From: Bradyrhizobium manausense
GTDB taxonomy: Bacteria; Pseudomonadota; Alphaproteobacteria; Rhizobiales; Xanthobacteraceae
Direction: 5' to 3'
Length of the DNA: 64,000 nucleotides
Assembly: GCF_018130615.1 (NCBI RefSeq)
Contig: NZ_JAFCKB010000002.1
Coordinates: 62,001 to 126,000, forward strand
In this document: piece after piece, positions 9,381 through 17,853 of the stretch
How the letters are laid out: each line of letters starts with the position of its first letter
How positions within the stretch are numbered: position 1 is the stretch's first letter
Position numbers and translations under genes: made by a program
Notes under the pieces: model-generated
What the model saw: only the letters and a program-made list of their open reading frames with translations
The model's database searches: none
Told to the model about the DNA's origin: nothing

Positions 9381-10207
9381 GTTCGTCTCCTGCGAAGATG
9401 AGGGGCATCACGCAGTCGATCTCGCAGCATTCGGATCACCATTGATTTGAATCAACATCTCGATCGGGTCGACGAAGCGGTTGAGTTGCGATGACCGTTG
9501 TTGGGCCCATTGCTACCGAAAGCTTGGTCGCGAATATGCTGATTCAACGGTGAGGATCAGACGTCTTCGCACCAGGCCGATCTGACGAGAGCTCGCTTCG
9601 CAGCGTTGGGCGTTGAACCGATCGATTAGTTAAAGCGGCGGTTTCCAGACTGACCGCAGTTTCGCTCGCAATATCCATGTTCGGCTTCGCCGCGCCGGCG
9701 CAAGGACAGGACAGCAACAGTCCTCCGAGATCGAAGGCCAATTGAGATTTGCTCAAACGCCAACCGAGGTGGCAACTCCGTGCGAAGGTCGCCCCAGTTG
9801 GCGGCCTCGTTCATTATGGCGATGCTGCTCTCTGGGGCCGACTGCGAAGTGGGGGCTCGCCGCGTCGAGCCCCCGAAATCTGGCGGACGGCAATCCTTGA
9901 ACGCGGCGCTTGTCAAACATTGCCGCGCTTCAAAAAGAACTGGTGGTCGCGGCCCGCCGTATCGCGAGGTCGCGGCCAGCCAATCCGCAAACAGCCAATT
10001 CTCCTTTTTGGTTCAGTCGGGTACGCGTGATCTTCAACCGCGGCCCATGAGCGAAATTCATCAGTTCTTGACACCCGCGATTATTCGCGAGAAAATAATT
10101 TAAATATTAATAATCAGAAGCATTCCTTTGCGAGATGACTCACGGATTTCCGTGCCAGTTTCGAGACCTCCATTAGTGTTGCAGCTATTGCATGAAGGGG
10201 ATTGGGA
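9381..10207. other. 827-bp gap without a convincing gene
   Basis: Several overlapping open frames of 70-107 residues occur, but none has a family-like composition, ribosome site or signal peptide that convinces. The right end (from about 10060) becomes AT-rich and probably holds the promoter of the PEP-CTERM gene. A TTGACA at 10068-10073 abuts a hairpin CGCGA-TTAT-TCGCG (10076-10089), followed by AAAATAATTTAAAT. Confidence 0.5.
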
Positions 10208-10936
10208 ATGAAGAAGAGATTATTGGCGGTCTCGCTGCTTGCTCTTACGACCTTCCAGGTTTCTCAAGCGCGTGCGTCCCAGGTTCAAATCGATCTCAGT
10301 TCCCAGGTAAACGCCGATCTGGTGACTTATAGTGGCGGGACCAACTATCCTGCGGGCGGCACATCGCTGACGATTGGTGCGGCCACGTTCAGTCTTGCGA
10401 GCTATCCCGGTGGAAACCACCTAGGCGCCGTGCAAACGTTGGGACAAGACAATCTGCCCACCTCATTCGTTTTTGGCGGGCTGAACATCACTGGCGTGCA
10501 GACGATCTACAGCCTCGTCAACTCCGCCTTCGGCGCGAATGGTGCGACCACCGGCCAATTCATCTTCACCGGCAGCGGGGGCACATTCACCTTCAACCTT
10601 ACCGAAGGGGTCAATATTCGCGACCACTTCAACGATGGCTTCATCAATACCGCGACGAATTTGTATGGATCCGCCTACTACGGAGCCAGCAACCAGGACC
10701 GATTGGACGCTCAGCAATTCAACGTCTCCGGAATTGGTACGCTGACCAAGGTTGAGTTTGACTATGTTGGAAATGGCGTATGGGGGAATGGAGAACCATT
10801 CCTGGCTGCCCTTACGACCGATACGGTTGGAGCAGTCCCCGAACCGTCCACCTGGGCGATGCTGCTTCTTGGCTTCTGCAGCTTAGGCTTCCTCGCCCAT
10901 CGCGGCAGGAGACGCATGGCGCTGACCGCAGACTAA
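10208..10936 (+). CDS. PEP-CTERM (PEPxxWA type) sorting-domain exported protein
   Basis: The 242-residue product has a signal peptide (MKKRLLAVSLLALTTFQVSQARA). The central domain is Gly/Asn/Thr-rich and looks like a beta sandwich. The C-terminal sorting signal at about 209-242 is AVPEPSTWAMLLLGF, a hydrophobic segment, then HRGRRR. This matches the PEPxxWA-CTERM variant common in Alphaproteobacteria. Such tails are recognised by an exosortase, and the proteins usually end up at the cell surface or in exopolysaccharide matrix. The start at 10208 follows AGGGGATTGGGA; a TTG at 10202 would add two residues. No exosortase gene is in the window. Confidence 0.85.
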   Translation: MKKRLLAVSLLALTTFQVSQARASQVQIDLSSQVNADLVTYSGGTNYPAGGTSLTIGAATFSLASYPGGNHLGAVQTLGQDNLPTSFVFGGLNITGVQTIYSLVNSAFGANGATTGQFIFTGSGGTFTFNLTEGVNIRDHFNDGFINTATNLYGSAYYGASNQDRLDAQQFNVSGIGTLTKVEFDYVGNGVWGNGEPFLAALTTDTVGAVPEPSTWAMLLLGFCSLGFLAHRGRRRMALTAD

Positions 10937-11041
10937 TTTGGGCCGTCGCCTGATCGACCGCGGGGCTGCGTTCGCACGCTCTTCTCTCCTGTCGGCGAGC
11001 ACAGCTGACACCGCCGTGCTCCGGCAGTCATGAGTTGTTGG

Positions 11042-12427
11042 CTAGATCACACCCGCCAGCCGCAGCACCACGCCGGCGGCGCAGCTGCCGGCAAGCACGG
11101 TCAACATGCCGAGCTTGAACCGGAAGATCGCGGTTGCCGCCGCGATCGATAGCACGAGCGCCGGCACATCGACGCTCGCCAGCACGGGCCTGTCAAAATC
11201 CAGCGGGAAGGCGTGCACCGGCACTGTCTCGCGGAACAGCGTGTGCAGCGCGAACCAGATCGAGAGGTTGAGGATCACGCCGACCACGGCGGCGGTGATC
11301 GCACCCAGCGCGCCGGCGAGCCCGGTGTTGCCGCGCAGGCGCTCGATGTAGGGAGCGCCGACGAAGATCCAGAGGAAGCAGGGCGTGAACGTGACCCAGG
11401 TCGCGAGCAAGCCGCCGAGCATTGCCGCCAACATCGGCGACAGGCCGCTCGGGTCGCGATAGGCGGCCATGAAGCCCACGAACTGCAGCACCATGATCAG
11501 CGGGCCCGGCGTGGTCTCGGCCATGCCGAGGCCGTCGAGCATCTCGTGCGGTTTCAGCCAGTGATAATGCTCGACAGCCTGCTGGGCGACGTAGGCCAGC
11601 ACGGCATAGGCCCCGCCGAAAGTGACCAGCGCCATCTTCGAGAAGAACAGCGCGATCTGGCTGAACACATTGGCCTGGCCGAACGCCAGAAGCAGCACGA
11701 TCACCGGTACCAGCCATAGCGCGAGCCAGAGCGCACCGGTGCGGATCGCGCGCGCGGCGTTGGGGCGGACATGGTAAGGCACGGCTTCGCCGAGCATGTT
11801 GTCGATGGCGGCGCCATTGCCACCGTGGCCATGACCAGCTGGCGCGAATTCCGGACGTCCGGCGCGCGCGCCGGCATAGCCGATCAGGCCGGCGGCGATG
11901 ATGATGATCGGGAAGGGGACCGCGAAGAAGAAGATTGCGACGAAGGCGATCGCCGCGAGCGCGATCATGATGCGGTTCTTCAGCGCGCGCTTGCCGACGC
12001 GGAACACGGCCTCGATGACGATGGCGAGCACCGCGGCCTTCAATCCGAAGAACAGCGCCTCGACAAAGCTGACATTGCCGTAAGCCGCGTAGATGTAGCT
12101 GAGCCCCATGATGGCGATGATGCCGGGCAGGATGAACAGCCCGCCCGCCATCAGCCCGCCGGCGGTGCGGTGCATCAGCCAGCCGATATAGGTCGCGAGC
12201 TGCTGCGCCTCCGGTCCCGGCAGGAGCATGCAGTAGTTCAGCGCATGCAGGAAACGGCCTTCGGAAATCCAGTTCTTCTCCTCGACCAGGATGCGGTGCA
12301 TCACCGCGATCTGGCCCGCGGGCCCGCCGAAGCTGAGGCAGGCGACGCGCAGCCAGACGCGGAAAGCTTCGTTGAAGCTGATGCCGTGACCGGCATCAGC
12401 TCCCGTTTGTTTGGCGCGGATATCCAT
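11042..12427 (-). CDS. chrA: chromate efflux transporter ChrA
   Basis: ChrA is an inner-membrane transporter that exports chromate from the cytoplasm. The 461-residue product has two homologous CHR domains. The first contains LSFGGPAGQIAVMHR and LLPGPEAQQLATYIGW. The second repeats the pattern with VTFGGAYAVLAYVAQQ and ETTPGPLIMVLQFVG. About ten membrane segments are evident. The start codon overlaps the stop of the upstream rhodanese-ChrB gene by 1 nt (TAATG), so the two are co-translated. Both the FGG and PGP motifs are intact. Confidence 0.93.
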   Translation of the reverse strand: MDIRAKQTGADAGHGISFNEAFRVWLRVACLSFGGPAGQIAVMHRILVEEKNWISEGRFLHALNYCMLLPGPEAQQLATYIGWLMHRTAGGLMAGGLFILPGIIAIMGLSYIYAAYGNVSFVEALFFGLKAAVLAIVIEAVFRVGKRALKNRIMIALAAIAFVAIFFFAVPFPIIIIAAGLIGYAGARAGRPEFAPAGHGHGGNGAAIDNMLGEAVPYHVRPNAARAIRTGALWLALWLVPVIVLLLAFGQANVFSQIALFFSKMALVTFGGAYAVLAYVAQQAVEHYHWLKPHEMLDGLGMAETTPGPLIMVLQFVGFMAAYRDPSGLSPMLAAMLGGLLATWVTFTPCFLWIFVGAPYIERLRGNTGLAGALGAITAAVVGVILNLSIWFALHTLFRETVPVHAFPLDFDRPVLASVDVPALVLSIAAATAIFRFKLGMLTVLAGSCAAGVVLRLAGVI

Positions 12428-13245
12428 TACGCCTTTGCCTTGTTGGTCGGCCAGTTGTGCGTCTCACCCGTGGCGTCGCGGCACCAGCGGTAGAAGGCGT
12501 CGTAGAGCAACATGCCGGCCTCGAGCTGTTCGAGGTCGTCATCGTACATGCGCGACAGCCCGAGGGACGCCGCGAGCAGGCCGGGTGCCTCCGGTGCGAG
12601 GTCGGGCCTTGCAGTGTCGGCGCCGCGCACCAGCGTGGCCAGCCGCAACAGCGCCGGCGTCGCGATCCCGAACTCCTCGACCATGACGTCGAAGGTGCAG
12701 AGTTCGCCGCGGTGACTCCAGAACACGTTCTCGATGTCGAAGGCGGCCGCGCCAAAGCGTTCGCCGACGGCAACCACCTCGGATGGCGCGACAAACAAGA
12801 ACACCGCGTTGGGATCGACGAAGCGGCGGATCAGCCAGGGGCAGGCGATGCGGTCGACCTTGGGCCGCGCCCGTGTCACCCAGATCGTGCGTCCTTTGGC
12901 ATCGCGCGGCGGCAGTTTTCGCGTGTCGACCAGCGGCAGCTTGGCCGCCTTCCAGCCCTCGAAGCCGCCTTCCAGCGTTTCGGCCTCGGCGCCGAACTGG
13001 CGGAGCCAGGCCGCCGTGCCCTGCGCGAGTTTCTCGCCGCGGAAGCACGAGACGATGGCCCGGCGACCGGCGAAGCCGGCGCCCCATTCCGCAACGGTCT
13101 CGTGGCTGAGCTTGATCGAGCCCGGGATCAGCCGCCGGTCGGCGGCAAAATCCTCGTCCGTGCGGACGTCGATCAGGACGGGAGCATTGGCCGTGCCGAT
13201 CAGGCGCGCCAATTTGTCAGATGATATGGTCGTGAACGTTGACAT
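12427..13245 (-). CDS. rhodanese-ChrB-type chromate resistance fusion protein
   Basis: The 272-residue product has two domains. Residues about 5-110 form a rhodanese domain with the active-site loop VSCFRGEK, where the Cys sits in the usual sulfur-carrier position. Residues about 125-270 match the C-terminal domain of ChrB chromate resistance proteins (WVTRARPKVDRIACPWLIRRFVDPNA, FDVMVEEFG). ChrB is known as a chromate-responsive regulator in other bacteria, but the DNA-binding N-terminal part is replaced here by rhodanese. It may sense or handle chromate or sulfur species for the ChrA exporter that follows. The ATG at 13245 has GAGGACG before it; an ATG at 13260 lacks one. Confidence 0.85.
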   Translation of the reverse strand: MSTFTTISSDKLARLIGTANAPVLIDVRTDEDFAADRRLIPGSIKLSHETVAEWGAGFAGRRAIVSCFRGEKLAQGTAAWLRQFGAEAETLEGGFEGWKAAKLPLVDTRKLPPRDAKGRTIWVTRARPKVDRIACPWLIRRFVDPNAVFLFVAPSEVVAVGERFGAAAFDIENVFWSHRGELCTFDVMVEEFGIATPALLRLATLVRGADTARPDLAPEAPGLLAASLGLSRMYDDDLEQLEAGMLLYDAFYRWCRDATGETHNWPTNKAKA

Positions 13246-13492
13246 GATGCGTCCTCGCATAAATCAAACGGGACGCGATACTTGGGCATGTCGCCTCGTG
13301 GGGAGATCGCTCAAATCCCCATGGCGCTAATTACACCGAAACCACGCCGCGCTGTCAATCATCGGTTTCATGGGCATTGAATGTTAGGAAGATATGCTGC
13401 TGCGGCCTAGAGTCGGCGAAAGCGGAATTCTGCACCGGGACCGGGGTTGATCCTCGGTCGCAGCAGGAAGGCGCTGCCAGGAGGGACCAAGG

Positions 13493-14365
13493 ATGACGCC
13501 CAAGATCATGCCGAAGATGATGCCCAAGATCATGCCGAAGATCATGCCGAAGCTCACGTTCGCCCTCGCCATCGCCGCTCTCGCGCTGTCCGCCCAATCG
13601 GCATCCGCGCAGAAGCCGGGGGTCGAAAAACTCTACATTCTCAATTGCGGCGAGGGCGTTGCCGGCGACATCTCGCGCTGGTCGCCAGGGGTGAATGAAG
13701 GCAAGTCGATGGACTTCGTCGACACCTGCTATCTCATCAAGCACAGCCAGGGCTGGTTCCTGTGGGACACCGGCATTCCCGACGCCGTAGCATCGATGCC
13801 GAACGGGTTGGCGCCGGCTGATCCCAAGGCCGTCACTTGGCGGCGTCCGAAAACGCTCGCCGCGCAGCTCGAGCAGATCGGCGTGAAGCCGGCCGACATC
13901 AAGGCGATGGCCGTCTCGCACACCCATCCCGATCACATCGGCAATGTCGAGATGTTCCCGCAGGCGACGCTCTATGTACAGAAGGCGGAATATGACTGGC
14001 CGGGTGCCAACAATGAGCCGCGCTTCAAGCCCTCGCATCCGGTCGAGTTGCTCGCGGGCGACAAGGATGTGTTCGGCGACGGCAGCCTCACCATCCTCTC
14101 GACTCCCGGTCATACGCCGGGACACCAGTCGCTGATGGTGAAACTGCCGAAGACCGGCGTGGTGGTGCTGTCCGGCGATGCCGTTCACTTCAAGGACAAT
14201 TGGGACAACCGCCGCGTTCCCAGCATGAACGCCAACAAGGAGCTGACCGCGGCCTCGATGCAGAAGATCGCCGACACGCTCGACAAGGAAAAGGCGCAGC
14301 TCTGGATCAACCACGACAAGGCGCAGCGCGACACCCAGAAGATGTCGCCGGAGTTCTACGACTAG
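13493..14365 (+). CDS. exported MBL-fold hydrolase, N-acyl homoserine lactonase family
   Basis: The zinc motif SHTHPDHIGN (His143, His145, Asp147, His148) and the downstream TPGHTPGHQ and SGDAVHF metal ligands are present. The phrase DTCYLIKHSQGWFLWDTGIPD resembles AHL-lactonase-type enzymes, which open lactone rings. A signal peptide (about 20-39, cleavage after SASA) places it in the periplasm. The N-terminus is odd: residues 1-20 are a repeat of (M)PKIM units, encoded by 12-bp DNA repeats with several in-frame ATGs. The first ATG has AGGAGG 8 nt upstream, so I use it. Lactonase substrate is inferred only from family. Confidence 0.85.
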   Translation: MTPKIMPKMMPKIMPKIMPKLTFALAIAALALSAQSASAQKPGVEKLYILNCGEGVAGDISRWSPGVNEGKSMDFVDTCYLIKHSQGWFLWDTGIPDAVASMPNGLAPADPKAVTWRRPKTLAAQLEQIGVKPADIKAMAVSHTHPDHIGNVEMFPQATLYVQKAEYDWPGANNEPRFKPSHPVELLAGDKDVFGDGSLTILSTPGHTPGHQSLMVKLPKTGVVVLSGDAVHFKDNWDNRRVPSMNANKELTAASMQKIADTLDKEKAQLWINHDKAQRDTQKMSPEFYD

Positions 14366-14447
14366 CTTTGGTGAGACCCCTGTTGCCACCATGGTGGCAG
14401 CAGGGATGCGGTAGGCGCCTCCAAATCTCCGGGACGGGAGGCGAAAC

Positions 14448-15323
14448 GTGGAGTGGCTCGGGGTCGCGATCGCTCTGGCGTCGAGCAGCATCGGTGGCAC
14501 CGCCGCGGCGATCACCCGTTATCTCGTCGTCGGTGCCGATCCGGTCATGCTTGCGATCCTGCGCTGGGGAATCGGATTCCTCTGCCTGCTGCCGTGCGCG
14601 TTGCTGCTTCGCGTAAGCTGGCCGCAACGGTCGGACTGGCCGGCGGTGATGGCCCTCGGCATCTGCTTCTTCGGCCTGTTCTTCATCCTCTACAACATCG
14701 CGATCTCCTATACGACTGCGGCGCGAGCGAGCCTCGCGCTGGCAACGCTGCCGCTTCACACCATGGTCGTCGGTGCGATCCTCGGCGTCGAGCGGCTGAC
14801 GGCGCGCAAGATCGCCGGTGTCGGCATTGCCGTGCTCGGGGTTGCCGCCGCATTGGCGGCGGGCCTGGCGCAGAGCCCGCCTGGGGCCTGGCGTGGCGAG
14901 CTGATCATGACCGGCGCAGTGTTCTGCATGGCCTTCTACAACGTGCTGTCGCGGCCGCTGATGCAGCGCTCCAGCGCGCTCGGCTTTCTCACGGTCGGGA
15001 TGGGTGCGGGCGCCGTGGCGCTGATGCTCGTGGGTGTGACGAAGGGCAGCTTCGCCGCGCTCGCGCAGTTCACGGTGGCGCAATGGATCGCGGGTGCCTA
15101 TCTCGGCGCCGGTGGCGGCGCGCTCGCTTTCATTCTGTGGGTGATGGCGCTGCAGCGCGCCACGCCGACCCGCGTCGCCAACACCATGACGGTCAACCCG
15201 ATCGCGGCCACCTTGCTGGCCGCGCTGCTGATCGGCGAGCCGATCACGCCCAATCTCCTGATCGGGCTGCTCGCCGTGTTCGCAGGAATTTGGATCGCGA
15301 CCAGCCAGCCGAAGCCGGCCTGA
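14448..15323 (+). CDS. DMT-superfamily (EamA) transporter
   Basis: The 291-residue product has ten predicted membrane segments in two EamA halves (about 1-135 and 145-285), e.g. GVAIALASSSIGGTAAAITRYL and GAYLGAGGGALAFILWVMAL, with the conserved second-half phrase TMTVNPIAATLLAALLIGEP. It is probably an exporter of small metabolites such as amino acids; the substrate is unknown. It starts at GTG 14448 after a GGAGG sequence, 82 bp downstream of the lactonase-like gene and in the same direction. Confidence 0.88.
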   Translation: MEWLGVAIALASSSIGGTAAAITRYLVVGADPVMLAILRWGIGFLCLLPCALLLRVSWPQRSDWPAVMALGICFFGLFFILYNIAISYTTAARASLALATLPLHTMVVGAILGVERLTARKIAGVGIAVLGVAAALAAGLAQSPPGAWRGELIMTGAVFCMAFYNVLSRPLMQRSSALGFLTVGMGAGAVALMLVGVTKGSFAALAQFTVAQWIAGAYLGAGGGALAFILWVMALQRATPTRVANTMTVNPIAATLLAALLIGEPITPNLLIGLLAVFAGIWIATSQPKPA

Positions 15324-15677
15324 TCGAGCCATCGCGCGACGAGGTACCGACCGCCCAACAATTCGGCAGAGGAGCCGATGGCGGCTCCGCACCGCGACGC
15401 GTCAGGTTGACACTCCCGAAAATCGCGCAGAGGATGCAGGCTGCTCTTGTTACATTTGAAGACCAAGATGCATTCGACGTCGCAAGATCAGCGATCGTCG
15501 TCGGCGCAATATTTATCTTCGCGAGCAGGCGCGGTGCGCAACCATCAACGTTCAACCGGACCGACGGTCATTCTCGATTCACAAAGCACATTTCGACCCA
15601 TTGGCTAGTTGAGCAATCCGCCCACCGATCCGACCTCCTGACGACTGGCCGCCGCCCTCGTTCATTTCAACGAAGGC
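15324..15677. other. gap of about 350 bp without a gene
   Basis: No supported coding frame is seen. Composition drops toward AT from about 15560, which fits a promoter region for the exported protein that starts at 15699. Confidence 0.5.
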
Positions 15678-15697
15678 TCAAATCAATGGAGATTTGA
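15678..15697 (+). promoter_or_regulatory. hairpin displaying the ribosome site of the next gene in its loop
   Basis: TCAAATC (15678-15684) pairs perfectly with GATTTGA (15691-15697). The 6-nt loop AATGGA holds most of the only purine-rich ribosome-site candidate (TGGAG), and the start ATG at 15699 follows 1 nt after the stem. The fold could gate translation initiation. Confidence 0.4.
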
Positions 15698-15698
15698 A

Positions 15699-16193
15699 AT
15701 GTATTCCGTTCGCATTGCCAAATTCGCGGTCACGCTCCTTCTGTTTACAATTGCTCTGGCCGCACAGGCCCACGCTCAGAACAACAAGCAAATCATCTCA
15801 GGCACATTTTACGAGGATCGAGCTACCAATGCGGCCAATTCAACCCTCTTATTTCTGACGTTTCTGCAATCCCCCGCAAACAAGTATTTGAACATCACAA
15901 ATGTTTCCTGCCGCATTTTTACTGGTTCGCAGCAAGTTCTGGAGGACGTAACGCTATTTGTCGGGACCACGTCGGGGAATGATGACCTTGGCAGAGACTA
16001 TTCCGTACGGGGAAACGTCTCGCCGCAAACACTGACCAACGCTTCCTTCTACTCCATCGTCACCAACCAGATCTATTACAAGATGGGACCCGGCCGCTTC
16101 CCCACGGTACGAATCGACGCAGGCGTGGCAACCAATATTCAAGTTATTATCGAGGCGTCCTGCGTCTTAGTTGGAAACCTCACGGACAACTAA
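15699..16193 (+). CDS. exported protein of unknown function
   Basis: The 164-residue product has a signal peptide (about 1-26, cut after AHA: LLLFTIALAAQAHA|QNNK). The mature part is beta-rich and Asn/Thr-rich, with two cysteines (NVSCRIFTG, EASCVLVGN) that could form a disulfide. Codon use is more AT-rich than in the neighbours, which suggests acquisition. No family is recognised. Confidence 0.7.
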   Translation: MYSVRIAKFAVTLLLFTIALAAQAHAQNNKQIISGTFYEDRATNAANSTLLFLTFLQSPANKYLNITNVSCRIFTGSQQVLEDVTLFVGTTSGNDDLGRDYSVRGNVSPQTLTNASFYSIVTNQIYYKMGPGRFPTVRIDAGVATNIQVIIEASCVLVGNLTDN

Positions 16194-16303
16194 GCCGTTG
16201 ACCGCGTTCTCCATGAAGTCGTGCCCGCTCGACCGGGCGGGACGATCCGGAAGCGGTGGTCTTTCGCATTCGAGATGATAGGACCGTCGGTGAGGCAGGC
16301 CCA

Positions 16304-16498
16304 TCAGCCCCGCGGCGCCGTGACCGTCGGCACGCCTGTGTCCGGCGTCTTCTTCGGCTTCAGCGTGCCGGCATAGAACGAGAGCAGCCACACCAGGAGG
16401 ACGGCGAGGAGATAGACGCCCCAGGCCTGCGGCGGCGTCATGGCCCAGCGCAGGAGGCCTTTGAACGTGCGGGGCGGCGGGCTGTTGTTGTCGCTCAT
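16304..16498 (-). CDS. small single-span membrane protein
   Basis: The 64-residue product has a Pro-rich N-terminus (MSDNNSPPPRTFKG), one membrane helix (about 24-44, QAWGVYLLAVLLVWLLSFYAG) and a Lys/Pro-rich tail. It lies just downstream of the MFS gene on the same strand and may be cotranscribed. The function is unknown. Confidence 0.6.
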   Translation of the reverse strand: MSDNNSPPPRTFKGLLRWAMTPPQAWGVYLLAVLLVWLLSFYAGTLKPKKTPDTGVPTVTAPRG

Positions 16499-16529
16499 GG
16501 CCCGCTTGTGCGCGAAAGCCGCAAGCCCG

Positions 16530-17687
16530 TCAATCCGGCCGCTTCCCTGCGCGGATCAGGAACAAGGCGGCCAGCGCCGACAGGCTGAGCGCGGACGAGA
16601 CCATCAGCACCTTGGTGCCCATGACGTCGATCAGCAGGCCGAACGCCAGCGGCGCTATCGCCTGCGCCATCCGCGCCGGCGCGCCGATGATGCCGAGGCG
16701 ATAGCCGAAATCCTTCGGACCGAAGATCGCGAGCGGCAGCGTCCCTCGGGCAATGGTCAGGATGCCGTTGCCGGAGCCGTGCAGCAGCGCAAAGGCGCTC
16801 GCCGCGGGCGCGCCGAAGATGGCGACGACGGCCGCTCCGATCGGGTGGGTGAGGCAGGCAAGCCGCGTCGACCATAGCGGATGGAAGCGGCTGAGCAGGC
16901 TCGCTTCGAGAATCCGCGCGACCACCTGCGCGGGGCCGATCAGGGCGCCGGCCGCGATCGCCTCGACATGCGTCGCGCCCATGGTTTCCAGGATGCGCGG
17001 GAAATGCACGGCCATGGCGCCGGTGACGGTCCAGACTGCGGCAAAGACAAAGGCGAGCAGGATCATGGTGCGGTCGAGTGGCACGTGCGGCTTCTCGGCC
17101 GTTGCCGCCGCCTGCTTCGCGCCCTTGATCGCCGGCAGCATGAAGAAGTTGAGGGGCAGGCCGATCAGGATGTTCGCCGCAGCCCAGGCGAAACACGTGT
17201 AGCGCCAGCCGATATGGGACAGCCCCCACGCGGTGAGCGGCCAGCCGACGGTCGAGGCAAAGCCCGCCATCAGCGTGATGCCGGTGATGGACCTGCGGGC
17301 CTCGGTGCCATAGATGCGGCCGAGCGCGGCGAAGGCGGCATCATAGAGTCCCATCGCCATGCCGATGCCGAGCACGAGCCAGGCAAATGCCATCACTGCG
17401 ACCGATTGCGAGAAGCCGAGCAGGACGAGGCCGGCAGCAATGGTGATGTTCGAGGCCGACAGCACCTGGCGCCCGCCGACAAGATCGATCTGCCGGCCGA
17501 TGCGCGGCCCTAGCATCGCGGAGATCACCAGCGAGGCCGAGAACGCGCCAAAGATCCAGTTGGAGGAGACGCCGAGGTCGTGCGCCATCGGATCGGCGAG
17601 CAGGGCCGGCAAGTAATAGCTGGAGGCCCAGGCCAGGGTCTGCGTCGTACCCAGCGCAACAATAATCGGAAGCTGGCGCTGGCTCAT
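16530..17687 (-). CDS. MFS transporter
   Basis: The 385-residue product is a major facilitator with twelve predicted segments. The loop 2-3 motif is present in weakened form (GPRIGRQIDLVGGR), and the segment-5 pattern GITLMAGFASTVGWPLTAWG is clear. The ATG at 17687 (MSQRQLPIIVALG) is the natural start; the upstream in-frame extension is polar and unlikely. The substrate is unknown. It is divergent from the cyclase gene at 17854, across 166 bp. Confidence 0.88.
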   Translation of the reverse strand: MSQRQLPIIVALGTTQTLAWASSYYLPALLADPMAHDLGVSSNWIFGAFSASLVISAMLGPRIGRQIDLVGGRQVLSASNITIAAGLVLLGFSQSVAVMAFAWLVLGIGMAMGLYDAAFAALGRIYGTEARRSITGITLMAGFASTVGWPLTAWGLSHIGWRYTCFAWAAANILIGLPLNFFMLPAIKGAKQAAATAEKPHVPLDRTMILLAFVFAAVWTVTGAMAVHFPRILETMGATHVEAIAAGALIGPAQVVARILEASLLSRFHPLWSTRLACLTHPIGAAVVAIFGAPAASAFALLHGSGNGILTIARGTLPLAIFGPKDFGYRLGIIGAPARMAQAIAPLAFGLLIDVMGTKVLMVSSALSLSALAALFLIRAGKRPD

Positions 17688-17853
17688 GTCCCCGTATTTC
17701 TGATCGGCGGTGTCATCATCTGCATTTGCGGCCCGAGGCGCGCGCGCGTCAACAGCGTGCACGACATATTCGACCTGCTGCGGGCGGGAGCCTTCGCGGC
17801 GCGACGTCTTCGCGTGGCCTTTCGCTCGTCACGAATGCACGCCATAATAGCGC

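Noticed and set aside
9544-10103. overlapping short frames on both strands in the 9.4-10.2 kb gap
   Set aside because: None shows coding bias, a ribosome site or a convincing signal peptide; they contradict each other in strand and frame.
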